NCBI GenBank assembly: GCA_009387755.1
Contig: GG697236.1
Span: forward strand, 1-50,717
Length of the DNA: 50,717 bases
Direction: 5' to 3'
DNA from: Candidatus Micrarchaeum acidiphilum ARMAN-2
GTDB lineage: Archaea; Micrarchaeota; Micrarchaeia; Micrarchaeales; Micrarchaeaceae
The translations under genes were made by a program, and so were the position numbers. The notes under the pieces are model-generated. The model was not told the origin of the DNA. It was given only the letters and a program-made list of their open reading frames with translations, and did no database searches. Below are positions 9,324-17,493 of this stretch, in pieces; the first letter of the stretch is position 1, and each line of letters starts with the position of its first letter.

Positions 9324-9722
9324 CTACTTTCCCCTGTCTATGAAGTTGGATGACACTGCCCTGGGCTTGAGCTTCCCCACGATGTAGTTAAACGCAACCT
9401 CTGGATTGCTCGCCTCGCCGCAGGAGTATATGTCTACGGTTGCATACGAGCTTTCAGGCCAGGTGTGCAAGGCTATGTGGCTCTCCTCTATGAGCGCTAT
9501 TACGGAAACTCCGCCTTCGATGCCGTTGTATGAATTGAACTTCTTCGTTATCATCTCTATTATGTGCATGTTGCCTATCTTTGCGGATTCGACAACGATC
9601 TTGGTAAGCACGCCAAGATTCGCGATTACGGATCCGTCAACTCCGTCTAGGTTTCCATACACGTGCTTTCCTATTATTCTCGGCATCGTCATTTGCACAT
9701 TCCGGGTCTGGGTTTTTGGCAT
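9324..9722 (-). CDS. speD: S-adenosylmethionine decarboxylase proenzyme (or related arginine decarboxylase)
   Basis: Pyruvoyl enzyme of polyamine synthesis. The self-cleavage site is Glu-Ser in EESHIALHTWPE; Ser81 (from ATG 9722) becomes the pyruvoyl group, and the following His and the Cys in IYSCGEA (about residue 101) are the usual processing and catalytic residues. The start is fixed by AGGTGAT 7 nt upstream of ATG 9722; a 10-codon longer frame to 9752 would include that site and is less likely. In some archaea close homologues decarboxylate arginine instead, and this cannot be separated by eye. A TATA box at 9759-9765 gives a leader of about 15-20 nt. Confidence 0.9.
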   Translation of the reverse strand: MPKTQTRNVQMTMPRIIGKHVYGNLDGVDGSVIANLGVLTKIVVESAKIGNMHIIEMITKKFNSYNGIEGGVSVIALIEESHIALHTWPESSYATVDIYSCGEASNPEVAFNYIVGKLKPRAVSSNFIDRGK

Positions 9723-9758
9723 TTCGATATCACCTGCTTTTTCCAAAAGCAATAATGT

Positions 9759-9765
9759 TTTTATA
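9759..9765 (-). promoter_or_regulatory. TATA box of speD
   Basis: TATAAAA on the - strand, 37-43 nt before ATG 9722, the right distance for transcription to start just upstream of the AGGTGAT ribosome site. Confidence 0.5.
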
Positions 9766-10106
9766 CATTAACGATAACGCTTAAAAGTTTTCCGATTTTT
9801 CACATTTAATAAAAACATAATCATATATAAAAATAAAAGACAATGTCCCAAAAAAACTTTTTACCAGCGCGGCCAGCTGCCGCTGCGATTCATGGGCGCG
9901 ATGCATGCTCATCGTAACATATAAAAATATGAATGATGTAATAGGTATGGTCGTCGTGCGGCTGTCAATAAATGTCTTCGAAGCACGGCGCTAACAAACG
10001 TCCGTCATTATTTTAAACTTGGCGCCTTGGCGTTGTGGTATATGGCAAAACATGCAAATAGCGAGGTTTCTTTTTAAGACGTTAAAACCATCAAACGGTG
10101 TTAAGT
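9766..10106. other. Gene-free interval between speD and rpl40e
   Basis: AT-rich flanks surround a GC-rich block (about 9863-10000) that contains short hairpins such as CGATG/CATCG at 9899-9914. TATA-like elements occur at about 9830-9838 (CATATATAAAA) and 9918-9927 (ACATATAAAA), either of which could drive a + strand transcript. No reading frame is convincing. A small RNA is possible; no clear C/D or H/ACA box pair was found. Confidence 0.4.
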
Positions 10107-10259
10107 GTGGGAAAATTTCCGATAGCAGATGCTGAAATATCAAAGATATGGATTTGCAGACGGTGCAAGGCAAGAAACAAGGCCCAGAGCAAGAAGTGCA
10201 GGAAATGCGGATACGATTCGCTCAGGCCGAAAAGAAAGGAGGCCAAGGCCAAGAAGTGA
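10107..10259 (+). CDS. rpl40e: Ribosomal protein L40e
   Basis: 50-residue zinc-ribbon protein of the large ribosomal subunit. It starts at GTG as VGKFPIADAEISKIW and carries the metal site CRRC-x10-CRKC, ending with LRPKRKEAKAKK, the standard L40e tail. The GTG start is set by GGTG at 10097-10100, six bases upstream, and by alignment with the MGKFP start of other archaeal L40e proteins. It is followed after 21 bp by a small winged-helix gene and is probably the first gene of a + strand operon reaching 10976. Confidence 0.92.
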   Translation: MGKFPIADAEISKIWICRRCKARNKAQSKKCRKCGYDSLRPKRKEAKAKK

Positions 10260-10280
10260 AACGATTAGAAAGGTGCTAGA

Positions 10281-10499
10281 TTGGCAGAACTAAATCCCGT
10301 TGAACAACTCGTAGTAAAGGCCCTCGAAGAGATGGGGGCAACTAAGGACAGCTCCATAAAGACCGCGGATGACATAACCAAAAAGTGCAACAGGCCAAAA
10401 GGTCTTGTCACAAACACGCTGGTCTCACTGACCCAGAAAGGCGTGATAAAGCGCGTTGCAAGAGAGAAGGCGGCCGGATACTACCTGGTAAAGCAATAG
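10281..10499 (+). CDS. Small winged-helix protein
   Basis: 72 residues starting at TTG, chosen because AGGTG at 10271-10275 is 5 nt upstream. The fold is a compact winged helix: NPVEQLVVKALEEMG, then IKTADDITKKCNRPKGLVTNTLVSLTQKGVIKRVAREKAAGYYLVKQ. It resembles ribosomal S25e or MarR-type helices only in outline. Position directly behind rpl40e suggests a housekeeping or translation-linked role, which is inference. Confidence 0.6.
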   Translation: MAELNPVEQLVVKALEEMGATKDSSIKTADDITKKCNRPKGLVTNTLVSLTQKGVIKRVAREKAAGYYLVKQ

Positions 10500-10511
10500 T
10501 GCCGTGATACA

Positions 10512-10976
10512 ATGGAAGACAAGCCCGAAGAATACGTAGAGTTTATGGCCAAATACAAGGACTGGGTATCTATAAAGAGGATGAGCATAGGCCCCTCCAC
10601 AAAGCCAGAGGAAGTTGTTTACCACATGGCAGGCATAAGGAGCACAATAGACGGCAAGGCGTTCAAGCTCCTTGGCATAGACACTGAGATGCTGGACGCA
10701 TATGCTGAAAGCTCAACAAGGTCCGCGGGCAGGGGCTACTCGGGACTTTCAAAGGCAGTGCTCATAATGGAAAGCAACGACACCAAGAGCATAATAGAAA
10801 AGGCATGCCAGAGCCAGACCATGTCGCCGTTCGCGAGGAGCTACCTGCTTAACAGGATAATATCCGCAATGAAGTTTGAGACAAGCGTGAGCCAGCTCGG
10901 CCTGTCAAAGGTTTTTCCAGATCTGAAGCCGCCAAAGGCGCCGGGAAGGCTAGGCAAGGCAACAAAGCCGAAATGA
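10512..10976 (+). CDS. DUF2666-like archaeal protein
   Basis: 154 residues, no membrane segment. The first 60 residues (FMAKYKDWVSIKRMSIGPST, then PEEVVYHMAGIRSTIDGKAF) recall the archaeal DUF2666 family, assigned from memory of the pattern and therefore tentative. The remainder is helical with a Lys/Pro-rich tail (PPKAPGRLGKATKPK). It follows the winged-helix gene by 12 bp. Function unknown. Confidence 0.45.
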   Translation: MEDKPEEYVEFMAKYKDWVSIKRMSIGPSTKPEEVVYHMAGIRSTIDGKAFKLLGIDTEMLDAYAESSTRSAGRGYSGLSKAVLIMESNDTKSIIEKACQSQTMSPFARSYLLNRIISAMKFETSVSQLGLSKVFPDLKPPKAPGRLGKATKPK

Positions 10977-10998
10977 TGCTTCCTTCACGCATGCTTCT

Positions 10999-12894
10999 TC
11001 AAACAGATTTTGACTTATTCTTATCTGCTGTTGCGGCAATGGCCATGTCTCCGCTCCTTAGCTTGGCCTTGGATTTCGCCTTCTCGTAAAGCTCCAGATA
11101 CGGTTTGAGGCTTTTGAGCAGTGCCTCGCCGTTTATCCTTACGCTCCAAGAGAGCGGGTCGTGGGTGACCGGCAGAGAGCCGTCCTTGTATATGCCTGTT
11201 ATGTCCGTGCGTATGGCCTCGTACTCTGCCGCGGTTATTTCCTTTTGTGCCGCGGTCTCCAGCTCTATGCTGCGCCCAACCTGCTCTGCGATCTTGCCCA
11301 CATTTATGGGTGTGCCGCTAAGCACGTCAGACTGCGATCCGCTGCCGTAGAACATCAGCAGCATCCTTCTTATGCCCGCAAGCTTTGATTCGTCGCAGCG
11401 CGACATTACACTGCCTAATCCGAGTGCAAGAGATGCGGAATAAAGGTTGCCCTGCCTTGCTGGAAGCCAGACTGCGTTGTCGACTTCGAGCATGGCTTTT
11501 ATCTTTTTGAATGTCGGGCTGGATCTTACTGCCTTGTTGTACGCGGCATCCAGTTTCTGGAACTCCTTTACTTCAGCCATTACGGTGTCAAGCGCGGCTG
11601 CTATGTCTTCGAACGCTATCCTGCGCTTCTGCTTTATGCCCTGGAGCTGCGCTATCGCGTTTTCCATGCTCCCGCGAAGCTTTCCTGTGGGGGAATACTT
11701 CTCCAGCATCTCTATCATCTGCTCCATTATATTATCAATGTAGCTGTTTTTGTTTTCATTCAGCCTGTCGTTTATGAAGGACTTGAACTTCTTCTTCTGC
11801 TCCCTCTGCATAAGCCTGGAAAGCAGCTCCATAGGTATGCCCACATTGCCGTAATAGATCTTGCCGAAGTCCGAAACGAAGCTAAGCTCGGTTTCAATAT
11901 CGCCGAACCCATCCAGGAAATATTCGTCCTGCCCACCTATCTCGTTCCTTATGGCGGCTCTGAGCGCTCCATCGTTTCTTGCAATATGCCTTACCAGGTA
12001 TGCCAGCTCCTTCTCCGGCATCTTTGCATAGGGTATGTGTGCAACCACGAGCGTGCTGTCCAGCATTGACAGGCCATTTATTCCAATGCCTACTGCATCG
12101 GCCCAGTTTTTCAGAGCCATGTAGGAATCGAATGCATATATGTAGTTTGAATAGTCCCCAAACACTATCGGATACCTGGCCACGAATTCAAGGCCGGAGT
12201 CGTTCCTCTCATCCGAGAAGACCGGCTTAAGGAAGTCCGGCCTGTAGGATGAGTAGTGGCCTACCTTGTCAGATAAAAATATGCCTGCCCTTGCCTTGTC
12301 TGCAGGCTCTACCAGCATGGCTGCACTGCCGAATCCGCCGGTTTCATCCGGACCTGTCCTGAACTTGTATTTTGCATCATCAGTCCCGACTATTATGGCC
12401 TTTCCGCCGCCAAGGCCGTTTACTGCAAAACTCGAAAGCGCGTCGCCCATGGAGGCGCAGGCGTCCTGTATGTGCAGCTGCACCGAAGGGGCCAGCCTTC
12501 CTATGCCGTAGCCGTTTTTGTTAAGCGCGTCTATTATCCTGTTTGCAGTGTCGACAACCTGCACAGCAATGCTCTCCGAAGTGCCGGTCGGGGTCTCGGT
12601 AGCCACTGCGATGGTGCGTATCTCTTCCGGGTTTACCCCTGTCGAAAGTATAAGCTTGACGATCGCCAAGGCTCCGCTTGTCACAACGCTCTCGCCGATG
12701 CCGGCAACGCTGGTGCTTATGACTCCAAGGCCTGCAATAACCTTTTCAGCCTCTTTCGCCACCGCGTCCTGCGGCACTATTGTCTTGACCTTTTCCTCGG
12801 TTGAAATGCGCAGTCTGCCGAGCGAATACGCCAGGCCTGTTATGGCAACCCTGCTTTCAGGTACTGCTTCAATAGGTGCATCTGCATTCTCCAT
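10999..12894 (-). CDS. hmgB: Hydroxymethylglutaryl-CoA synthase with a large helical insertion
   Basis: Thiolase-fold enzyme condensing acetyl-CoA and acetoacetyl-CoA into HMG-CoA for the mevalonate pathway of archaeal lipids. The triad is visible: Glu100 in ATETPTG, Cys146 in QDACASM and His286 in AHIPYAKM. GNLYSASLALGLGS (482-495) and FYGSGSQSDV (515-524) match the C-terminal core. At 631 residues it is far longer than archaeal homologues of about 350. Most of the excess lies between His286 and Gly482, about 120 residues more than usual, with Lys/Glu-rich helices (361-455). The C-terminal tail is also extended. TATA box at 12922-12929, so the transcript is almost leaderless. Confidence 0.88.
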   Translation of the reverse strand: MENADAPIEAVPESRVAITGLAYSLGRLRISTEEKVKTIVPQDAVAKEAEKVIAGLGVISTSVAGIGESVVTSGALAIVKLILSTGVNPEEIRTIAVATETPTGTSESIAVQVVDTANRIIDALNKNGYGIGRLAPSVQLHIQDACASMGDALSSFAVNGLGGGKAIIVGTDDAKYKFRTGPDETGGFGSAAMLVEPADKARAGIFLSDKVGHYSSYRPDFLKPVFSDERNDSGLEFVARYPIVFGDYSNYIYAFDSYMALKNWADAVGIGINGLSMLDSTLVVAHIPYAKMPEKELAYLVRHIARNDGALRAAIRNEIGGQDEYFLDGFGDIETELSFVSDFGKIYYGNVGIPMELLSRLMQREQKKKFKSFINDRLNENKNSYIDNIMEQMIEMLEKYSPTGKLRGSMENAIAQLQGIKQKRRIAFEDIAAALDTVMAEVKEFQKLDAAYNKAVRSSPTFKKIKAMLEVDNAVWLPARQGNLYSASLALGLGSVMSRCDESKLAGIRRMLLMFYGSGSQSDVLSGTPINVGKIAEQVGRSIELETAAQKEITAAEYEAIRTDITGIYKDGSLPVTHDPLSWSVRINGEALLKSLKPYLELYEKAKSKAKLRSGDMAIAATADKNKSKSV

Positions 12895-12921
12895 AAAAAT
12901 CAGAAACGTTTTTATGGCAAC

Positions 12922-12929
12922 ATATATAA
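12922..12929 (-). promoter_or_regulatory. TATA box of the HMG-CoA synthase gene
   Basis: TTATATAT on the - strand, 28-35 nt before the ATG at 12894; transcription should begin within a few bases of the start codon. Confidence 0.55.
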
Positions 12930-12961
12930 GCGTCGTATCAAACTTAGACTATTAACGAACT

Positions 12962-14047
12962 TTATCTCGTAGAAAGCAGAAATATTACCTCTACTACGAC
13001 CTCCACGACTATAAGCAGTATCACTATTATCTCGAGGAATTCGTCCCTGTCGCTCCTTATGGCATCAGATATTATTGCCCTTCTCTTGTCTATAAGGTCC
13101 ATGTCTTCCTCAAGCGAATCCCTCCATGCGGATATCTTGAACACGTCGTCATAAAGCGAATACAGCTTCAGCAGATACCATTCCCCGAATCCTGAAACCG
13201 TGTCGTTCACCGAATTTATCATGTCGCGTATTCTGTTGTAAGACTCTCCAAGGCTCCTGTTCGTCCTTGCCAGCTCCTTGCTGCGCAGGCCCCTCTTGGA
13301 GAGCGTGGAGCCCGCACTCTCTGTGCTCTTTATCACCTTTGCTATCCTGTCGTGGTACACCATCATCTCCAGGAGCTGCACGTTTGCTATCTCTGCCACC
13401 AGAAGCTCGTGCTCGTATGAAGGCGCGGTGTCGACCATTACGGCAGCCTCCCATCCGACGAGGACCGCGTCGGCATCAGTGTAGGAAATGCTCTTCTTAA
13501 GGGTGTCGTTTGCATACGCATCCGATATGCTGCCATAGTTCTGCTCGTCAATAAGCAGCCCCGCCACGGCCTTGCCGTTTGCCGGCAATACGTCACCGAT
13601 CCTTGCATTCAGGTGGTAGAACCTGTATGTCTCTTTTATCTGGCTGACTTCTATGCCCGCAATCTTGGACAGGTTCTTCTCTATTTTCGACTTTTCCTTG
13701 ATTGAAAGATCGGATATCGCCTTTCCGAACGCAGGATCGAACGTGAGCTCGTATATGTCCTTCACACCAAGGCCCGAAAACGTGTACCTCAGCCTTATCG
13801 AGAACGAGCCCGTATTGTATATCGACGCCTGCGCCCTTATCCTTCTTGGCGATTTCCCAAACTCTATTGTTTCGTCCCTTAGGTTGAATATTGAAGGCAC
13901 CGTAAATGTAGGTATCTCCTCCGGCGTGGGCTTCTGGTACTCATATTTGGAGAAGTCCTCCTGGTTTTTCAGCAGGCCTCTTAGCTGGTCGTCGGTAAAC
14001 CTTGTCCCCGTATTATATATGAACATGTAGACAATTTCCCCGTCCAT
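12962..14047 (-). CDS. RMND1/DUF155-like membrane-tail protein
   Basis: About 361 residues, soluble except for a C-terminal hydrophobic segment. The end has the RMND1/DUF155 layout: two long helices (LLEMMVYHDRIAKVIKST... and WRDSLEEDMDLIDKRRAIISDAI) followed by DEFLEIIVILLIVVEVVVEVIFLL, where relatives have RLEWxIIxLIxIE. Eukaryotic relatives (yeast Rmd1, human RMND1) are membrane-associated; RMND1 supports mitochondrial translation. A central VLVGWEAAVMVD strand may belong to the conserved domain. The start is placed at ATG 14047 with AGGGGT upstream; TTG 14056 is an alternative. Family call from the C-terminal pattern only. Confidence 0.55.
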   Translation of the reverse strand: MDGEIVYMFIYNTGTRFTDDQLRGLLKNQEDFSKYEYQKPTPEEIPTFTVPSIFNLRDETIEFGKSPRRIRAQASIYNTGSFSIRLRYTFSGLGVKDIYELTFDPAFGKAISDLSIKEKSKIEKNLSKIAGIEVSQIKETYRFYHLNARIGDVLPANGKAVAGLLIDEQNYGSISDAYANDTLKKSISYTDADAVLVGWEAAVMVDTAPSYEHELLVAEIANVQLLEMMVYHDRIAKVIKSTESAGSTLSKRGLRSKELARTNRSLGESYNRIRDMINSVNDTVSGFGEWYLLKLYSLYDDVFKISAWRDSLEEDMDLIDKRRAIISDAIRSDRDEFLEIIVILLIVVEVVVEVIFLLSTR

Positions 14048-14084
14048 GTAGCCCAACCCCTAAACTGCGGCGCGTTTCGCGGCG

Positions 14085-14360
14085 CTACTCAAGCCTCTTT
14101 ATTATATGGTAACCGAACTGCGTCTTCACAATCCCGGACGTCTGCCCCTTCTCAAGCTTGAATGCGGCATCCTCAAATTCCCTGACCATTACTCCTTTCC
14201 CAAAGAAGCCAAGGTCTCCGCCGCGCTTCCTGCTTCCGTCTATCGAGTATTCCTCCGCGAGCTTTGCAAAGCTCTCGCCCTTGGCGAGCTTGTCCAGCAC
14301 CTCCTGCGCAGTCGAAAATTTCTCAACAAGTATGTGCGCACACCTTATCTTGCCTGCCAT
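14085..14360 (-). CDS. Parvulin-type peptidyl-prolyl isomerase
   Basis: 91 residues, a single parvulin domain: [22 protein letters not shown], then [42 protein letters not shown], ending [10 protein letters not shown]. Catalyses cis-trans isomerisation before proline; cytoplasmic, since there is no signal peptide. The start ATG 14360 is preceded by AGGTG 8 nt upstream; the longer frame to 14453 is not supported by homology. Convergent or neighbouring genes give no functional hint. Confidence 0.93.
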   Translation of the reverse strand: MAGKIRCAHILVEKFSTAQEVLDKLAKGESFAKLAEEYSIDGSRKRGGDLGFFGKGVMVREFEDAAFKLEKGQTSGIVKTQFGYHIIKRLE

Positions 14361-14476
14361 TGTAAAAACACCTCTTACGCAGTAGCCTTTGTCAGGCAAA
14401 ATATTAAATGCATAGCCAAGCCGGAAACGGAAAAAGATAAATATATGGTTCAATAATCAGATAATCGCGATACTGC

Positions 14477-15058
14477 ATGGAAGCTAAAAGCCTAGACTAT
14501 GGGCCTGCGAAAAAGGCGCCGTCCGGTCCGGTAATGTGCATAGTTGGAAGGCAGGGCTCTGGCAAGAGCACGCTGAACGGCATGCTGGAAGAGCAGGGCT
14601 ACCGCGTCATAGAGCTGAGCGACCTGGTGCGCAAAGCGATGCCGCCCGGCGCCAGCATTTCCGATTTTGTCAAAGAAATGAAAGAAAGATACGGGGACAT
14701 GGTCCTCGCAAAGTGGATACTTGAAGAGGTAAACGCATCAAAAAAGCGGCCCGTCATAACCGGAGTCAAGGGCCAGGCCGAAATGGATTTTCTTAGGAAG
14801 CACCTTAACCTGGTGGTTGTAGCCATAGACATTCCTGCGCAGCTTAGGATGGAACGTGCCATAGGCAACACCGCAGCGCCCAAAGACCATCCCAAATCTG
14901 TAGAGCAGTTTCTGAGAAAGGAGGAATCAGAGGAGCGCATGGGCCTGCCAGAAATAATCGCGTTTGCCGACTACGTGATAATAAACGACGGCACAATCGA
15001 GGCGCTGAAGTCAAAAGTTTTAGGCATAATCAAGAGCGTGTACATGCTAAGAACCTAG
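14477..15058 (+). CDS. P-loop nucleotide kinase, UPF0200/CoaE-like
   Basis: 193 residues. Walker A is GRQGSGKST (about residues 24-32). Then come YRVIELSDLVRKAM, a VITGVKGQAEMDFLR segment matching the VIDGIRS motif of archaeal UPF0200 kinases, an RMERAI arm and EERMGLPEIIAFADYVIIND, which matches their GI-x2-VI-x-ADY-x-IxN ending. UPF0200 proteins are related to dephospho-CoA kinase and substrate is not certain. A TATA-like ATAAATATATGG about 40 nt upstream probably drives it. Confidence 0.7.
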   Translation: MEAKSLDYGPAKKAPSGPVMCIVGRQGSGKSTLNGMLEEQGYRVIELSDLVRKAMPPGASISDFVKEMKERYGDMVLAKWILEEVNASKKRPVITGVKGQAEMDFLRKHLNLVVVAIDIPAQLRMERAIGNTAAPKDHPKSVEQFLRKEESEERMGLPEIIAFADYVIINDGTIEALKSKVLGIIKSVYMLRT

Positions 15059-15135
15059 TGTGGCAAGGACATGATCAAGCTATGGCCCAGTTATTGCCTA
15101 GACGCCGGGTACACAAATAGCCAAATGGGTTGGAA

Positions 15136-15936
15136 CTAGGCACGTTCCTCCTGTGCGTATTTTACCTCAAGTGCACTGACCACTTCACCAAGCAGTTTCT
15201 TGACGTGCGCCGGATCCTTTACCTCAATGCAGTCCACGCCAGTTTCCTTTACTGGATAATCGTTTCCGTGCTCGAAAAGCGCATCTCCTATAAAGACTAT
15301 GTCGTCCAGCCTGCAGCCGGTCTTCTCCATAAGCTGCCTTATTGCGAAGCCTTTTGTTATTCCCTTCCTGTTTACGTCTATTCCGGTAGGCCCTCCTATT
15401 GTTATCTCATATTCGCCCAGCGTCTGCGTCAAAAAGCTCTTTATTATGGCCCTTTTTCTATTGTCCGGGTCCCACGCCTTCTTCAATTCAAGGGGGGCAT
15501 CATGTCCGAGCGCCGAGAACGCTATTTGGGTATCCCTGTCTTCGAAAGCCTCGCCTATGAAGTTCTCCTGGAATCCGGCCTTCATTACGGACTCGCGTAT
15601 GGCCCCTATTATCTTTCCCTTTTCCTCTTCGGAAAGCCGGTGGGAATATACCTCAATCCACTGCCCCGAAGAAGGCTCGAATCTGTAGAACGCAGAACCG
15701 TACGTCGGCATGACCATCAGCCTAGACAGTAGTTTCGCATCTTTAGGCAGCAGGTCTATAAAAAGATCGTGTATGTATCTGATGTCCCTTCCGCTCACTA
15801 TCGCGACGTCTTTGTATTTCAGGAGCCTGACCATCAGTTGCAGCATTTCCTTGTCCACGGGGTTTTTGCTTACTGTAAGCGTCCCGTTAAAATCAAAAAC
15901 GAAGATGGACTTTGAAATCATCTCATGTATCTCCAT
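15136..15936 (-). CDS. HAD-IIB phosphatase-like protein with DFN in motif I
   Basis: 266 residues. HAD motif I is FDFNGTL: the nucleophile Asp15 is present but the general acid/base Asp at +2 is Asn17. Motif II lies in AIVSGRD, the Lys is in GITKGFAIRQL, and motif III is FIGDALFEHGND. RDTQIAFSALG and IGGPTGIDVNRKG resemble eukaryotic-type phosphomannomutase and HAD-IIB sugar phosphatases. The gene begins 1 bp after the stop of the UDP-sulfoquinovose synthase gene, so both act in one operon, presumably on a sugar phosphate. The Asn may reduce hydrolysis and favour phosphotransfer or binding; this is inference. Confidence 0.7.
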   Translation of the reverse strand: MEIHEMISKSIFVFDFNGTLTVSKNPVDKEMLQLMVRLLKYKDVAIVSGRDIRYIHDLFIDLLPKDAKLLSRLMVMPTYGSAFYRFEPSSGQWIEVYSHRLSEEEKGKIIGAIRESVMKAGFQENFIGEAFEDRDTQIAFSALGHDAPLELKKAWDPDNRKRAIIKSFLTQTLGEYEITIGGPTGIDVNRKGITKGFAIRQLMEKTGCRLDDIVFIGDALFEHGNDYPVKETGVDCIEVKDPAHVKKLLGEVVSALEVKYAQEERA

Positions 15937-15937
15937 T

Positions 15938-17101
15938 TTACTTCCACTTCACTGTGGGTCTTATCACTGCCTTGTAGCGCGACAGCAGATTCTTGTTCGG
16001 CTCCAGGTCCCTAAGCATTTCAGGTATGTTGTCCTTCAGCTTCCACGCAAGCTTGAATCCCAGCTTCTCCAAAATCTCCTTTTTGGGGTTATAATAGTGG
16101 CTTTCCTTTTCTACCCTGGGGTCCTCTATCTGCATAGTCTCGAGCTCCTTGCCAAGCACCCTGGCCGCCGCGCGCTTGACTTCTTTCTCCAATTCGAGCG
16201 TGCTGAACAATTCCATGAACTGGTTCACGTGCCTGTATTCGCCTTTTCCGGGCGGCTTTTCAAGCAGCAGCACAAGCGCATTTATGCTGTCCTGAAGCGA
16301 TATAAATCCCCTTACCTGGCCTCCTTTCCCAAACCTTATCAGTGGCATTCCGAGGACTGCCTGAGCGCAGAACTTGTTCACCACGGTGCCCCACACGCCG
16401 TCGAAATCAAACCTGGTGTTGAGGCCAGAGCTTGTTATCTCCTTTGTGCGCGTGCCATACACCGGGCCCTGCATCACATCTGTTATTGTGCATCCCCACA
16501 GGGAATTCGCATAAAGCATGTTGTGGGTATCGTGCACCTTTGTCCAGTGGTACCATGAACCGGCCCATTTTGGGGTGAGGATTTTCGAGTATTTGTCCTC
16601 TCCCATTATCTTCGCATTTACGAAGGCGGATTCCGGTATGTCGAAATCCGGCGTGCCGAACTCGCCCATAGTGCCCATTTTCAGGATGTGCGTGCCCGGG
16701 CTTGTTTCCTTGACGGCATATATGAGCTTAAGCGTGCCTATGGTGTTGTTCTCCATAGTGTAAACTGCATGCTTTTCGTTTATCATGGAATACGGCGCGG
16801 ATCTCTGCTCGGCAAAGTGCACAACCGCATCAGGCTTTTCCCTCCTGATGACATCCCTTAGTGTGCTGCCCTTTGTTATGTCCGCTTTTATAAAGCGCGC
16901 CTTTTTGCGCACCCTCTTGTTGAGCGAAGCAACCCTGTTTTCCATGCTCTCTATGGGCATTCCGCTGGTAGAGCCTACCTCCTTAACGCATCTCCTTGTA
17001 GCAAGATTGTCTATGCATATTACTTCGTGCCCCCTCTGCGCCAGCGCAAGAGAAAGTGGCCAGCCGAGGTAGCCATCAGCACCCAATATTATAGCTTTCA
17101 A
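15938..17101 (-). CDS. UDP-sulfoquinovose synthase (SQD1/Agl3-like)
   Basis: 387-residue short-chain dehydrogenase of the extended type. It has the NAD motif GADGYLG (7-13), the catalytic set Thr144 and Glu147 in MGTMGEFG, and Tyr184 and Lys188 in YHWTK. The long GSTSGMPIESMENRV region and EQRSAPYSM are typical of SQD1, which converts UDP-glucose plus sulfite to UDP-sulfoquinovose. In Sulfolobus the homologue (Agl3) supplies the sulfosugar of surface N-glycans. It starts with TTG 17101, supported by AGGTG a few bases upstream. Co-transcribed with the HAD gene that follows. Confidence 0.88.
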   Translation of the reverse strand: MKAIILGADGYLGWPLSLALAQRGHEVICIDNLATRRCVKEVGSTSGMPIESMENRVASLNKRVRKKARFIKADITKGSTLRDVIRREKPDAVVHFAEQRSAPYSMINEKHAVYTMENNTIGTLKLIYAVKETSPGTHILKMGTMGEFGTPDFDIPESAFVNAKIMGEDKYSKILTPKWAGSWYHWTKVHDTHNMLYANSLWGCTITDVMQGPVYGTRTKEITSSGLNTRFDFDGVWGTVVNKFCAQAVLGMPLIRFGKGGQVRGFISLQDSINALVLLLEKPPGKGEYRHVNQFMELFSTLELEKEVKRAAARVLGKELETMQIEDPRVEKESHYYNPKKEILEKLGFKLAWKLKDNIPEMLRDLEPNKNLLSRYKAVIRPTVKWK

Positions 17102-17281
17102 GAGTCAACACCTTTTTGGTTAAGCCTGACTGCAAATCCACATACCCAATATTAATCTTAATCGAATAAATATTAAAATTTAGTTGAATTATGAAACTAT
17201 ACAATTAAATACATTTAGCAAACTTCGCAGCCTTATGCGATATCGTCTCTGCGCAGGTGTTTTTCAGCCTTTTAAACAAAG

Positions 17282-17368
17282 TGCGATCGCCGGGATTTGA
17301 ACCCGGGTTTTTGGCTTGCTTCCCGAAGGATGGAAGGCCAAAGTCCTACCAGGCTAGACTACAATCGC
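17282..17368 (-). tRNA. tRNA-Gly(TCC) with a 14-nt intron
   Basis: On the - strand the acceptor is GCGATTG paired with CGATCGC, the D arm is GTCT/GGAC, the anticodon stem TTGGC/GCCAA encloses loop CTTCCAA with anticodon TCC, and the T arm is CCGGG TTCAAAT CCCGG; the discriminator is A and no CCA is encoded. Mature length 72 nt plus discriminator leaves a 14-nt intron after position 37, containing a small TTC-GG-GAA hairpin. TATA-like TTTAAATTA lies at about 17391-17399. Confidence 0.92.
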
Positions 17369-17439
17369 TCGGTACATGTATTGGTGGCTCTAATTTAAAA
17401 TTATTTATGCAGAAAGCTATAAAATAAGTCAATAAAAGG

Positions 17440-17460
17440 GTAATAAAAAATAAAAAGGAA
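17440..17460 (-). terminator. T-rich terminator
   Basis: On the - strand, about 35 nt after the stop of the 17494-17757 gene, the sequence becomes TTTTTATTTTTTATTACCC, an archaeal oligo-T termination signal. Confidence 0.45.
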
Positions 17461-17493
17461 ACTGAAGCCTGCTGTTTTTGCTGTCCTTTACCA

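Noticed and set aside
9931-9975. C/D box RNA
   Set aside because: ATGATGT is near a C box but no D box (CTGA) or C'/D' pair is properly placed.
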